Below are positions 25,517 to 37,551 of a DNA stretch of 64,000 bases, piece by piece. The notes beneath the pieces are model-generated. The model was not told where the DNA came from and made no database searches. It saw nothing but the letters and a program-made list of their open reading frames with translations. Source of the stretch: Apiospora phragmitis (lineage: Eukaryota > Ascomycota > Sordariomycetes > Amphisphaeriales > Apiosporaceae); contig JAQQWL010000008.1 of the NCBI GenBank assembly GCA_038363925.1, positions 930,001-994,000 of the forward strand. Reading direction: 5' to 3'. The translations under genes and the position numbers were made by a program. Numbering within the stretch: the first letter of the stretch is position 1; the number at the start of each line of letters is the position of its first letter.

Positions 25517-26186
25517 TGTAAGCTATTTTGCATTATCTCAATTCATTGCTTCGTGGATCCAAGGTCGGCAGTAGGACTACCAGCTTATGTATTGTATTGT
25601 TGTCGTGTTTGTGGGATGTTCGTGGAGATGTTTAGATGTCGGTAGGAGGTAGTCGGCATGCAAGCAAGCTTGCTTTCCTCCAATTTTGATGTCAAGTGCT
25701 GTAGCTACCTTACCCAAGAATTATCGCTGTAGGACCCACATACAGCACGAACTGTAGCGCGCGGTACCTGGCAGGTGCTGCTGTCAATTGATGAGCATGA
25801 GGATTCGCGACTTGGAATGCCAAACCGGATGATTTTCGGGGGAAAGAGCTGCTTCTTACTCGCAATACCTAGCTCGCCTAGCTTAAAAGGTAGACCACGA
25901 GATCGGGTGAATGTCAGCCATGAAGCTCGAGACGAGATTCATTCATCCTTTCCTGCTATCAATCAACCATCTATCCGACTTGAAGCCTGTTGTCGGGTTA
26001 GCAAGCTTGACATCATATATCACATCGTATGTGGCAGAGACCATCATGTGATCATCTCTTTTCTTGATTGTTCTTTATGAGTGCAGTACCATGCTAGAGA
26101 GCAAGCCGTGGTGACTATCCTCCTAACAGTTCTACAAGGCAAGAAGACCCTGATCTTCCACATTTACCCGCCCTTCTGAGGCCTAG
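25517..26186. other. Intergenic, divergent promoter region
   Basis: About 670 bp between CFT1 and the divergently transcribed F-box-like gene. No coding sequence seen. Confidence 0.45.
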
Positions 26187-26948
26187 ATGCCGGAAACGAT
26201 GGCTTCGAGTAGATACTTTCCCTTCTTCTCCCTGCCTGGCGAGCTCAGAGAAGTTATTCTCCGGTATGCGCTGCCCGTTGATTCGGTGTGCACCACCAGG
26301 CCTTACGGGCAGCATGCAATATTAGAAGAGGCGAGCTCCGCGCTAGGGGATCTCTTCGTCGTCAGCTACCAGATGTACCAGGAAGCATCCGCCATATTCT
26401 ATCGTCAGAGGAGGTTCGTAGTGGACATGAGCTCACGGAGGGCATACGATGAGTTCACAGCAGACAACGAGCTCTTCAGCCTCCAGCTACAAACAGTTCG
26501 GCGCCGAATCCGGTCTTTGACCATCATACTGAAACGCATCGGCGGCGATTTCGAGCAGAAGCTCGCCCCGGTCATCAGCGACATGATACTTAGCGGTGAG
26601 CTGCGCAATCTACGCTTGCAGCTGCTCTCACCGGGGATGGACACGGTGTTCCAGTCCCGGCCCCTGCTCGCCCGCCGGTCTGGAATCGGCGCAGACCTAG
26701 AAAACACGTCTCCCTTCCAGAGGCTCCTGGGTCTTGTTGCAGACCCAGATTTGGAGAAAGTCGAAATATGCATCGCTGGCGTTCATCTCAGATTCTGGTG
26801 TGCGTTCCACGAAGAGAGTCGCCAAGACTGTCCGTGCAGTGAGCGGGAGATGAGGATGAATGCGCAACGATGGCTAAAAGTAGACTGGAAAAGGTTGGTG
26901 AAAACATACGGAAACGTACAGAAAATCTTGCGGATTGGTGAGAGGTGA
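26187..26948 (+). CDS. F-box-like hypothetical protein
   Basis: Intronless, 253 residues. The N-terminus FPFFSLPGELREVILRYAL resembles the LP-x-E-L-R start shared by a large class of fungal uncharacterised proteins that have F-box-like heads. This is followed by a block of the form VVSYQMYQEASAIFYRQRRF, also common in that class. The remainder is alpha/beta-looking with no catalytic motif. The C-terminal part has CAFHEES and CPCSE, two Cys clusters of unknown meaning. If it works like true F-box proteins it would recruit a target to an SCF ubiquitin ligase, but that is inference from the head only. There are no frame breaks. Two Met codons are close (residues 1 and 5); the first is chosen as the longer frame. 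Confidence 0.75.
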   Translation: MPETMASSRYFPFFSLPGELREVILRYALPVDSVCTTRPYGQHAILEEASSALGDLFVVSYQMYQEASAIFYRQRRFVVDMSSRRAYDEFTADNELFSLQLQTVRRRIRSLTIILKRIGGDFEQKLAPVISDMILSGELRNLRLQLLSPGMDTVFQSRPLLARRSGIGADLENTSPFQRLLGLVADPDLEKVEICIAGVHLRFWCAFHEESRQDCPCSEREMRMNAQRWLKVDWKRLVKTYGNVQKILRIGER

Positions 26949-29900
26949 ACTCTTAGGGGGGCCACGGAGATGAGAACCAAGACCCAGGCCGTCATCGCCC
27001 GACCTCGCGATACCTGCGCTTACGGGACGAGGCATTTGTGTGATCAACAAGATGAGCACATTGAAGTTCCCCTGCGTGGTCACCGTGTCCATTCGGTTAA
27101 CTCCGTGCAACCCAAACATCCGAACCAACGGCTGCTCGCTGCCAGACCCAAGGGATTGGGGCAGACCATTGTTGACCCGGGCTGGGCTGTAATTGTCTGC
27201 GCCTCAGATAGATTGCATCGCATATTCCATAAATATCTACTCAGTGATCTAACAGCCATGTGCTGGCCTGATCGAAGGCCTACCTCTTTCCTGCCACCAA
27301 AACGGTGTTGTGAGCACTGGCGGAAGGATTGAGGAACTGGCCCCCATGTTCTTCTGTCTCCCGGCAGGCAATCTCGTTGACGTCGCATAGTCGTCACAGC
27401 ACAGAACGATTTGGACATCTTCAACAAAGCGACCCATCCATCCCCACCATCTCTTATCATCCTCCGCATTCCTTGGGCAGAACATCCAATGACCTCGCAC
27501 CAACGACAGTTTGTCTCGCTGCGCCTCGAGTTTTGTGTCATACCCCCAAGCAGCCAGGCATGCAGAGCGGGCGGCGGGATGGCCAAGCTACACAATAACA
27601 CCGCCAAGCCGGTAATCCTAAACAAGAAGCGCAGATCTTGCATCAAATTAGTCCCGCCAAGCGTTTGCCCAGGAAACCCAATGCGTGCGCATGGGTGATG
27701 GACAAGACATGCCAAGAGTGCAGAAGCAATATAAAGAAAGAAAAAAAGATGTGCAGGCACATATCCGACACGTAGCCTAGTATAGCCGCATATCATCGTG
27801 GTTCCCCCTATTTTCAGCATTGCCGTGGTTGGTGGTGTTGATCGTGCAGTCATGTCCCGTCGATCACCCGCTCCGCCCTTAAGTGTTTCTGTCCAATGCT
27901 ATGTAATGTGTTGGTCCAGGGAAGAGTTAGAGGCAGGCTATTCAAAACGCCAAGTCACTATGCTAGTTCATCTGAAAGAATGGGGGTTTCTTTTTTTGAC
28001 CGTCAAGTTGAAGTGCTCAATCACTCAGAGGGCTGTTTCGTTTCTACTTCCTACCCTACCACCCTCTCAATATAGCAACGAAGCGGACCCAACCTGGTTT
28101 CACAAACGTTCAGGCGTCCAGGGCCGCCCCCTGTCATCCTGTGGCAGGATTTCGGAGGGCGGGGGCCAGCCAGCCAGGTTGTCATGTCCGGGTCGGGACT
28201 ATCACCTACCACCAATCTCGAGAAGAACAGCTGTACATACGTTTTGCCATTATCACATGAATCTATAGTCATGGTTTTTATTTTAGTCTCGCTGCGTCTC
28301 GGAGTCTGTTATGAGTTGCGGGATCGTGTGGGGCGGGCCGCCCGTCCGTAGTCCGAACTAATGGTTGGGGGGTCTAGACGCTACAAGGCTACTTATCACC
28401 TAGAGCTCTGGCCATTGTGACCCTAACCTAGGTAGCCCTTGGGCCTGCAGCGTCTATTCCTCAACTGCGTACGGAGTATCCATACCAAGAACGTAACGGA
28501 TAGTAGCGGTGAGGATTGCAATTAATGTCCGTTGGCTACGCGAGATACGCGCGTGCAGCTTCCTGTCAATTGAGGTCTATGTCTTTACCGACAGCTGGCC
28601 GTAGGCTATAACTTCTCTCGGAGTCTCGGAGGAGAGCTGGAATTGGGAATGACGCAATCAAGGGACCTTCGGAAAAGCTTCATCACACCTCTCTTGCTCG
28701 GATATACCCTCCCTTTTTCTTTGCTCCTCTCGGCCCAGATATCAGCTATGCCGATCATTGCCCTTACCATACATACTAACGCGAGGTAAGCCCTGTCTGC
28801 AAGCTTACTGTGCATGCTTGACTCGAGGCCGTGATAAGTGTTTCTCCTATGCTGCAACACCGCGGCGTCGGACATTTGGGATCTATGTTATCTGTTCCCC
28901 GGGGGAGTGGGGGGCGGGGGCGGGGGAACGCTGCGTATTGTTTCAAGCTGGAAAGCCTAGCAGCTAGAGACACCGTAGCAGCGTAGCATTCTGCAAATCT
29001 GGAAGGGTCTCGTTAAGCAATGGCAGTGAGCGGTGACAGACAGAGACAAGTGAGGGAAACAGAAACGTCTTGGCGCATTGCGGGTCTCCACGCCGATCTT
29101 GCAGCCTCTCACCTCTCCTAATTGATGTCAGACCCTGTTGCAAACCAAACCAAATGAAATAAAATATGGAGGGGCGAGCCCACCCGAAGAGGGGTATTGG
29201 GTATTGCATAGGAGCAACCGGCGTATAGTCTTCTATTAATAATTACTAAACACACCCTTATCGCGACAAAATGCGGTTACCTCCGTGCATCCGGCCGCCG
29301 GGCACTGGAGACCTGCATGGTGCCCAGGCGACCTTTCTTAGATTTGGCTTTTTGCCTTGCCGTCGTATCGAGGCATCTTGGCACAATTGTCTCAAAGGAG
29401 ATGGCTTGGCATTAAGGCCTGCAGCCCGTGGCCCTGTGCCAATCAGCGCTTGCTGGCCAGCATGCAACGATGACCCCCCGTGGGATAGGGCTACCGCTCG
29501 AATAAGCAGCTACACGCGGATCTCGCATCAAAATTTGGGGGAAATCTTATACAGCGGCCTCATAATTGCTATTCTTTGTATGAATGCGGAAGACTCACGC
29601 CTCTTAAGTCCGAGTGGATCGTTATCTTTGCACACGCGGGCGAAGGGAAACACGGCTGGCACACATTTTGAGAAGGAGGGAAGAACATCATGGTCCGAAT
29701 GACCCGTATCATAATCGGTTTTGTATTTTCTGTTAGGATGTACCTTTGAGAAGGAGCTACTGAGACAGCGTAGCCGTTGCTCCATATCCATCCCATGTAT
29801 CAATGTGGGCAAAAGTAAGGTACATTCTTGGATTGGTACACCCGCAAGGAAATCTCGTGAGGCTCCAGTCCGTTTCCCGGCCAGTCTACCTATTCTCCCA

Positions 29901-30161
29901 AAACACCATACCCCTCTTCCCAAAACCAGAGAAAGAATGCAAAGCAAAACGCATCGCAAGATCGCAGTTTCCCGTTGCTTTGGGATGAGCTTGAACGCTG
30001 GCCAAATACACAAGGAAAAAAAAGATTTTATGGGTGGTTTTGATTTTCGTAACATCGTAATAGTTGTGTGTCGTCACAGGCAGCTTTGGCCTGCCACAGT
30101 AGGCGCATATCGTTGTTGTTGATGATTGTCGTGATGGCTGTAGACGGCGAGAAGACGTTTC
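26949..30161. other. 3.2-kb intergenic region, no gene seen
   Basis: Several open frames of 80-257 codons occur on both strands but overlap one another, lack domain-like composition and show no supporting splice or codon signals. No repeat or RNA gene is recognised. Confidence 0.4.
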
Positions 30162-30413
30162 TTACTCGATGTGGTGGAAGTCGTCCTTGAGCTCGTCTTG
30201 GTGCTCACCCCAGTGGACGGGGCCCAGCTTGAGGTAGCGGAAGCTCTTCTCACTGCCCAGGCTGGAGGTGCGGCGGCTGCCGGCAGAGCGTTCGGGTAGG
30301 GCCTTCTGGGTGGTAGGGTGGTTCTCCGAGGTGGTAGGAGCAAGAGAGAGGAAGGCCATGGAGGGGCGCTCAAGGGCGCGGATGTCCTTCATGGTGGTGG
30401 TGGGAGAAGACAT
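30162..30413 (-). CDS. Small conserved fungal protein, 83 residues
   Basis: Function unknown. The N-terminus MSSPTTTMKDIRALERPSM leads into MAFLSLAP and a Ser/Arg-rich linker, ending in the block FRYLKLGPVHWGEHQDELK with an acidic/His tail. I recall very similar short proteins with the W-G-E-H ending in other Pezizomycotina, so I regard this as a genuine gene; this is memory, not a search. It is intronless with a stop at 30162-30164. Upstream in sense there is a long pyrimidine-rich leader (plus coordinates about 30540-30600) and a TATA-like site near 30630, the usual layout of strongly or inducibly expressed small fungal genes. The longer open frame upstream belongs to the leader and lacks a good start. 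Confidence 0.72.
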   Translation of the reverse strand: MSSPTTTMKDIRALERPSMAFLSLAPTTSENHPTTQKALPERSAGSRRTSSLGSEKSFRYLKLGPVHWGEHQDELKDDFHHIE

Positions 30414-30627
30414 GATGAAGCTGGTTTGCTGAGTTGATATCTTGTTCGTACTAGGTTGCAAATGGGAAAATTCGCCGGGAATTTCAAGGAAGACGGTCAA
30501 GAAGTAGGCACTTGGGGGTGGCAAGATCGGTTGCGTGTGTGTTTGTGTGTACGTGAAGGACTGAGAGAGAGAGAATGGATGATGGTCATAAAGAGAAGGA
30601 GTCTGGAATCCAACGAAGGAGGGGACC

Positions 30628-30636
30628 TCTTTATAT
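30628..30636 (-). promoter_or_regulatory. TATA-like box of the 83-residue gene
   Basis: CATATAAAG on the minus strand, about 220 bp upstream of the ATG, followed downstream by a CT-rich leader. Position and sequence fit a core promoter. Confidence 0.4.
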
Positions 30637-33600
30637 GCCGGTTGGGTCGACCTTACCTTCCCGCATTGCATGCAAACTTACCTTACATACTCGCTAAGGT
30701 TGGCTCTTGCCTGCCTGCTCCAGACTGATAGCAGGTACTGCAAACGATGCGTGATCGACCATTGAGTGTACCCGCCCGTTTGTGTGTCAAGGTGTGGGCG
30801 TGTGTCTGATAACGCACCCGCCAAGAAAGAGGGTGGGTGGGCAATGACTTCAATGGATTTGCATTCTTTTTTTCGGGCTGTCGCGGTGGCCCGCAAGTTT
30901 CGAAACTTTCCCTGGCAGTGCAGGCCACCGGATTAGACCATACTCGGGGTCGCAACGTCCCCTGCTTGCCTGGGCAACCTGCACGGTCACGACTCTATGT
31001 GCCAATCTGCTGGAGCCGGGCCACGGGCTCACGAAATTGCCCTTTTGCCCGCAGTAGGGCGCGAAGAATGGATGCATCTGGAGTCCCACGTGCAAGTTGT
31101 AATTGGCTGCTGGCGGCCCTCCTGCTGGAATGGTTAGTCATGATTGGATGAGACATCAGTTCCTTCACTAACCGCAGCAGACAGGACGCGCGGGGGTGGC
31201 AGCAGTGCCCGTACTGAGGTGAGGTGGTACGACTCAAAATCGGTCGCAATGGGGAATTCAGGACGCAAAAATGAAGGAGGAAGGGAAGGGAAGAATGTCG
31301 CATGCCTTTAGACGGTTAGAAATGCGGGAACCGGTGCCGTTCCGAGGTATCGGAAGAAGTTCAACGTGGTTGACCATCGCCGTGTTCCTGTCCGAAGCTT
31401 TCGGGCTCGATTGGCTCGATTGGGCGCCTGTAATTGGCTGGGTCGGCTCTGCAACCCCATAACAAAGGGAATTCCCGGGTTCTGCTAAAAAGGAATACTC
31501 GTCATTATTTAGCTGATCGAACAGCCTGAGTGACCTCGTAACCACGTAGCCCTCGGCTGTGAAAACAAGCCTTTCAGCAGCAGCCAGAACTTGCCATGCC
31601 TTCTGCGAACACAATTGCTCATTGGAATTGGAGATCGAATGATCTCATTCTCTACCTTGGAGTTCCGTCATTGGGGCCAGTTCGTCATCAGGCCAGGCAG
31701 GGTTTGTGTGCACCCAGATCCGCAGCGATCCGATGTCAACCGAATGGTCTAACATCGTAAGGTAACTGGATCTAATCCATTTGGCCTATGAAGAAAGCTT
31801 GACTGGAAGCGACTTGAGGCCCTCGCTCCTCTCTGTCTCGTGGTCGTCAACCCCCAAGTATCTACTTCAAGTTTGCCAACGCCGAGGAGATGTCGCTGGT
31901 CTTCCATGGCTCTAGATCACTAAACAAAACGAAATCGCTTGTTGAAAACTGATCCACGACACAGCGCGTTGGAGACTAAGTTGAGTCAATCATGACGAGA
32001 TCGGGCGAGTCGGGTGCTCAAAGAACTTGGGGACAACAGAAAAAAAGCAGCAGCGTGGAAGTCGAGCAGGTAGTGAGTGCCAGAAGAGACTTGCTGGTAC
32101 ATCGTCACCGTTCACCAGGAAGTAGCTCGCCAGCCACGGATGGAAGACTCTCTCGGTTTTCGGATTGGCTCTCAATCCCATTGTCAATCATCGGCACCAT
32201 GCAACACTTGTCCGATCTGGAAGACAAAACACTTGTGGAGAGACGGTGAGGGTGTCTCTAGCTCCCAACCCTTTCCAGACCATGCGTAGTGGACGAAATA
32301 CTGCACAATGGTTGGGGCTCGCATCACCTGGAATCTGCGCCAGGCAACTTCTCCTGGCATCTTGATGGTCTGGTGCACGGAAGTGGGCGGAGTCATGCTG
32401 GCAGAAGAGGTGCGAAAACATAGAGGGACCAGTGCTTTCTGCACTCACCGATATCATCATACCCTCACCTCCAAATCGAGCACACCCTCTTCTTCTGATA
32501 TGTAGACACACCATTTTGGTGTCTTCCGTGTGAAAAGTCCTTGCCGTATGCCGGGGCAGCAGCTACTGATTGGACGGCGTCGTGATGGCTTGGGTTGCGG
32601 TGAGGGGAGAGAACAGCTCACCGAATAAGGGGCTCCTTTCGCCTGAGACGGTGTGGGAGAGCTCTCTGTACCAAGCAGCATGGGTACTCCTTGAGCAGCA
32701 GGTTCTTGACGAGTACGCCGGCTTCGATATATTTCAGCCTGACTAGGGCAGCTGTGCATCGGGAATTGGGACGTATTCGTATCCTGGCCCAGGGTCCCAA
32801 TATCATTTCTGGAAGGTCGGTCCGGGCTTCGTTAGGACTCAGAAGATTGCGTTCCTTCGACTGGTCTTCGTCATTTCCGTCGTGGGCATCTACGGAGTCC
32901 AGGGGAGGGTGGTCGAGAACCCCCCTGGACAAGACAGTCATCTTGAAAGTCTATCTTCCCTTGTGGCCCCTGACAAGGGAGGGATTTGTTGTTTAAGCAG
33001 GTAACTTCTGCTGAGTCCCCATTCCATCGGCAAAAGCTGTCTTTACCGCCATTTGCCGCGCGTACAGCTTGTTGGGACAACCTCGAGGCATAGTAAGATT
33101 TTCCCAACCGCATCATTGCAAGATGAGCGCCGCGAACATCGCTCAATCCGGGGGGTAATTTGGGTGGCCCGAATGCGGGTTTTTCTCCACAAGTGGTGGT
33201 GTAAAAGTCCCGACGGACTGGTAGGTTGGCGCTTATGTTGGTGACAGTAGTGATGAAGCCCTGTCATTGGCTGAAACCAAGTTTGTTACTTGCGCTTCAA
33301 TCTGCCTGGCCGAAATGAAGTAAGTGAATAGGAAACTGCGAGATATACCAACATGTCCACACGCGCGGAAGCAACTCCACTATCCTATTCCCAACCGAAC
33401 GAGAGCCACTCTCAGTGCCCCGTCAGATTGCCGTTGGCGCTTGTGGGCGTCCGCGATGCACCCATTATGCTGTACGTACGGTCAGAACGCCCACTTTCCC
33501 GCGCCAGTTCATCCAATTTTCTCACTAGAGGGGCGGCTGTTTCACGTGTATAATCTTACACCAAGCATGTAAGCCGCGAATTATAAGCTACGGACGGAGT

Positions 33601-36600
33601 ATGCGCGCAAACTTGTGGATCGTGGCAATGTCCAGAAGTGGGCAAGACTTGGCCTTTTGGTTTTGTGTCGAGTCACTACGCTGTCATGATATGGATGTTG
33701 GTGGTAGACTATGCCCGCATTACCGTCCTTGGGGATAGCATATTAATGTCACAGGTGTAACCTACATCCTCCGTGCATGATATACATTGCTGGAGAATGC
33801 CGGAGAGAATATGTTCCTCCGAGGACGGGTCGGCGCGCCAGCGTTGGTCTTGCCATTAGGCTTCCTGGCGATGTGACTCGATGGTTAGGCCAGGTAGTCA
33901 GATGCCCCCCCCCCGTGAGATGTTGTTGATTGTGCCACGAGGGACCCGTTGAAGATTCCCATAAAGGTCGCTTACCCGGGGGCTGGAGCATTCCTGTCAG
34001 ATGGTGGCACGTTGGGCCCTATACAGTGGTCAAGACGACTATCTGCAAGGATGTCGTTGGTACATAGCTAGGTATCGTCGGATCACGACATGACGTAGTC
34101 TCCTGGTACCGGTAAGGGGTCGCCTCGATGGCCGCATCGTGATCTTACATCTGCAAGGCGGGTCGATAACTAATGTCAGCCTTTCACAATGTACATGTAC
34201 AATGATTCGGGCTTTGCTCAGGGGACCTAATTTTGGGCCACGTTTTGGGGGCAATGTGAGGGACTGAACAGATGATATGAGCAGGAGAACCAGAGTGCCG
34301 TGATCATCGTCAAGTTTTTGGCCAGACCCTGGCATAAACATTTGCGCTAGGAGGAGTCGCAAGCGTACGATAAGCAGGAAGAATCGAGTCCATTGGACGT
34401 TCTAATGCCTTGCGCTCTCTACCCTGGATGCGCACCAAAGCCCGGCGGGTCGAATCAGGTCTTCAGGTAGGCTCTGGATCAGGGCGTATAACAAGGGCAG
34501 CACTTATTTGAGCTGCCTCGGGCCGGGACGAGTCCATCAGGGCAACACCTTCGCCGGAAGAATGCGTTCACGCGTCTAGTATTGAATGCTAATCATGCCC
34601 ACAAGAGGAAGCTCATGAGCTCGTGCACTTATCCGATCTTGTATACTGGTAGGCAACCCTCAGGCAAGAGCATGAACCCTGCCCTTGACGGGTGGACCAT
34701 GCCGATGACCCTTGACTTACCACTATAACGGCTCTTGACTACCCTTGGGCCTTGAGTCTAGAAAGTGTTGGGGGCGAGAGGGGATACGCTAGTCTCAGGG
34801 TCATGAGTTCGTCTCTCGGGGCTTAGATCATTCTCCTGGAGCAGTATACACACCTAAGTGATATCGGGATGTCAAGCGCATGGTCGCGAGCACATGCAAC
34901 AGCTAACCCAAACGGCCACGCAGGGTATGAGCCGACAGCCTGCGATAGTGTTCGAAGTGGGGGAGAAGGGCTATGCTGGGCCGGTAGAAGCCATGTCATT
35001 CTGTATGGGATACGTTCTACTCAGCCGTCTAGCATTCCCGAAAGTATGCGGTTATGCAAAGAGCCGATGCGCATCCTCCGCTAAAAAGTGTTGAAGAGAG
35101 GTTACCTATTCGATGCCGTAGATCAGGTTGCCGCGATACCAGGAAGGGATCGAAGAAACTGGCTATCGAGTCCCCGCGTCGTGCGTAAGCTGTTTGAGGT
35201 TGCCCTTGTATAATGACCAGCGCAGGACCCGACAAGGTTACTTCCATTGAGATCATGCCTGAGGTGAGTCGAGACAGCAGACATGGATTATAGTCAAAAG
35301 GGCAGGTACAGGTACAGTATGTAGCGAAAGGATTGAAGATCGAAGTGAGGACGGCAGGAAGGGAGGATCATTGAAGGTATCAGCACGTCGAAGGTACTTG
35401 TTAACTACCTACATACAGACATCATACCTCAAATCTACCAGGCCAGAGATACCTTGCTCGAGAAATCTCTCCCAGGATGCCTTCCAGTTGATTCACATTG
35501 TGGATGACCACCTACCTCGCTTCCTGGCCCTACATGCGGACCATGATCCATGCCCACCACACTGGTGCCCCTGGGGCTAATAGGCCAGACAGATGCCCAC
35601 CCAATGCAGAGGCACCATCATGTGTTAATAGCCTGCCTGCCATGAGGGTATCCTATCAACCTCCCTTCCCTTGATTAAAGCAAGTCATTCCAAATATACA
35701 GAACCCCCACTACCCGGGCTGGCTGCGACTAAAGCCAACGTTTTATGCAGTTGGCTTCGATTGCAGGGCTTGAAGGCCCAGAGGCAACCTTACCTCCCCG
35801 TTCGCCTTCTTTTGGGCGTCTCGCCAATGGGGCTGCGCCAGTGGCAGCAAGTCCACGAAAGCCCCAATCAAAGTAGAACAACCTATTACTACTTGCAACT
35901 TGGCAATTCAGTCCTGTCCACATGGCATGTTGTTGTATAGCATTCTGTACTCTACTATGGTAAGAAGCAAGCAAGCCCGCACGCACCTAGCCTGCGTACA
36001 GGTAACACCCGTCGTATCCAGTCGTTGATGTAGTTTTCCGCGCAGGTTTTTTTTTTGCCCCTTCCCTTTTATCTACCTTTCTGGTTTTCCAAGTTCAAGC
36101 TGACTAACTGTTCGATTTTGCTCGTACAGTATCCAGAGTTAGGGCTATCCTGGTACGGTATAATGGAACCTGGCGAGTGATGCCAAGCAGTGCCTTCGCT
36201 CCTGGTCCTTCCTCAGCCGGGGAAGTGATGTCGGGTGGAGATGGGCCCAGGGAAGGAACCATGTCCACTACCAAACTACCTAAACCCCTGCGCACCCACG
36301 TTGGGCAAGCAATCGACTGACGAGAAATGCTTCCCCAAACTCGAAAAGGTCGGGTTATTTTTATTTATTCATTTTATCTGTTTTCTCCCTTGGGGTTTTG
36401 TCTATTGCCTACCTCGTTCAAGTAGGCCGGGTGCACATAAGCCTCCACCTGCGCTGCCCGCACTTACAATCGGTAGGTACTACCCAGGTATGTGAGGTAC
36501 CGTGCCTACCTACACTCCATCCGGCCCTTTCAGAAACATTTCCCCTTCACCCCCATCCCAGGAGTCCACATCCGCACCCCTGCCCGGTAGCCAGGGTCTG

Positions 36601-37090
36601 GTGGTCCTCTTCTCTCGCAGACTGTAAGGCAAACACACACCTCTCTTTAGCCTTAGCTTTATCGACCCACAGCTATTTCCTGTGCCCCCATCTATCTAAC
36701 CCGGGCCGTGATCTCTATTGACGATATAGCTTTGGATTGGACGAGAACATGTCGTTCTCTCCCCAACTTCTCCCTCGGCCGCATACAGAAGGACCCCTCG
36801 GGTGAAAGTCGAAATCATTTCTTTCCCCAATAAAGTACCTCGACTCCGAAATACTATTCGGCAGACCAGGCATAGCCCACGGCTTCTGAATGGTCTAATC
36901 TCCAAAATCTCCTTTCCTTTCACTTGCCTGATTCAGATGGCATCGTTTTATCTTGGAGAAGAAGACAACGGCACCATATGAGGCCAACTGGGTTCCGTTA
37001 CTTGACATCATCTCAGGCAACAACACTTTTCCATCCGAGAGTGTAAGGTAGCCTGTCGTCTGCCTATCTTCAACTTGGGCTCTGGAGACA
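30637..37090. other. Gene-poor region, left part
   Basis: About 6.5 kb with no recognisable gene. Open frames are short, overlapping and unremarkable. There is a run of T at about 36040-36050 and patches of CTACC/GGTAG tetranucleotides near 35400 and 36470. No transposon terminal repeats or tandem arrays were noticed. Confidence 0.4.
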
Positions 37091-37098
37091 TATAAAGG
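37091..37098 (+). promoter_or_regulatory. TATA box upstream of the 53-residue gene
   Basis: TATAAAGG about 300 bp before the start codon, followed by a CT-rich patch. With the leader intron at 37309-37378 removed, the leader would be about 200 nt. Confidence 0.4.
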
Positions 37099-37389
37099 GA
37101 CCATCTTCCCTCCCCCAGTTTGACAGAATCATCACCTTCGTGGACCATCATCGATCAAATGCTGCAAAACTCCTACGGAATACTACCCTCGGAACTTTAG
37201 CCAGACCTGCAACGCTTTTTGATTCAAGCAATTGTATCCAGGGCCGTTAAAGTCATCACTTGTCCCTCATCACTTGTCCCAGAACAAATACCTCGATCCC
37301 GCCAAGAAGTATGCCTACCTTGACCTTCGTTCTATATACTCCGATTTTTTGGTATTTGGTTTGCTGAGAATTGATTAGGCTGAGTCAAG

Positions 37390-37551
37390 ATGTGTAAACT
37401 ATATGTCATCAAATACAGCGAGTGCGGCCACACAAGAGACAACGGTATCGCCAGATGCGCGCCAGCGGCCGCGGGGAAAGTCGTCCACGATCCTAAGCCC
37501 ACAGAACAGAAAGAAAGCGGGTATTGCCCTGACTGCCAGTGTAAGAAGTAG
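37390..37551 (+). CDS. Small Cys-rich protein with a CGH motif, 53 residues
   Basis: Too short for normal ORF cut-offs. It begins MCKLYVIKYSECGHTRD, has RCAPAA and VVHDPKPTEQKESG in the middle, and ends YCPDCQCKK. Five of its six Cys lie in short C-x-x-H or C-x-x-C-type spacing, suggesting a zinc-binding or knuckle fold. Short fungal proteins starting MC-x-x-x-x-x-Y with a CGH motif and a C-terminal C-x-x-C are, to my knowledge, widespread and uncharacterised. A probable leader intron (GT at 37309, AG at 37378, 70 nt) ends 11 nt before the ATG, and removes an upstream ATG at 37311. No signal peptide is visible, so a cytosolic or nuclear location is more likely than secretion. Confidence 0.55.
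   Translation: MCKLYVIKYSECGHTRDNGIARCAPAAAGKVVHDPKPTEQKESGYCPDCQCKK

Noticed and set aside
27080..27853. 257-codon open frame on the minus strand
   Set aside because: No start context, domain or family resemblance; both strands carry overlapping open frames of similar quality here, so it looks like chance in balanced-composition DNA.
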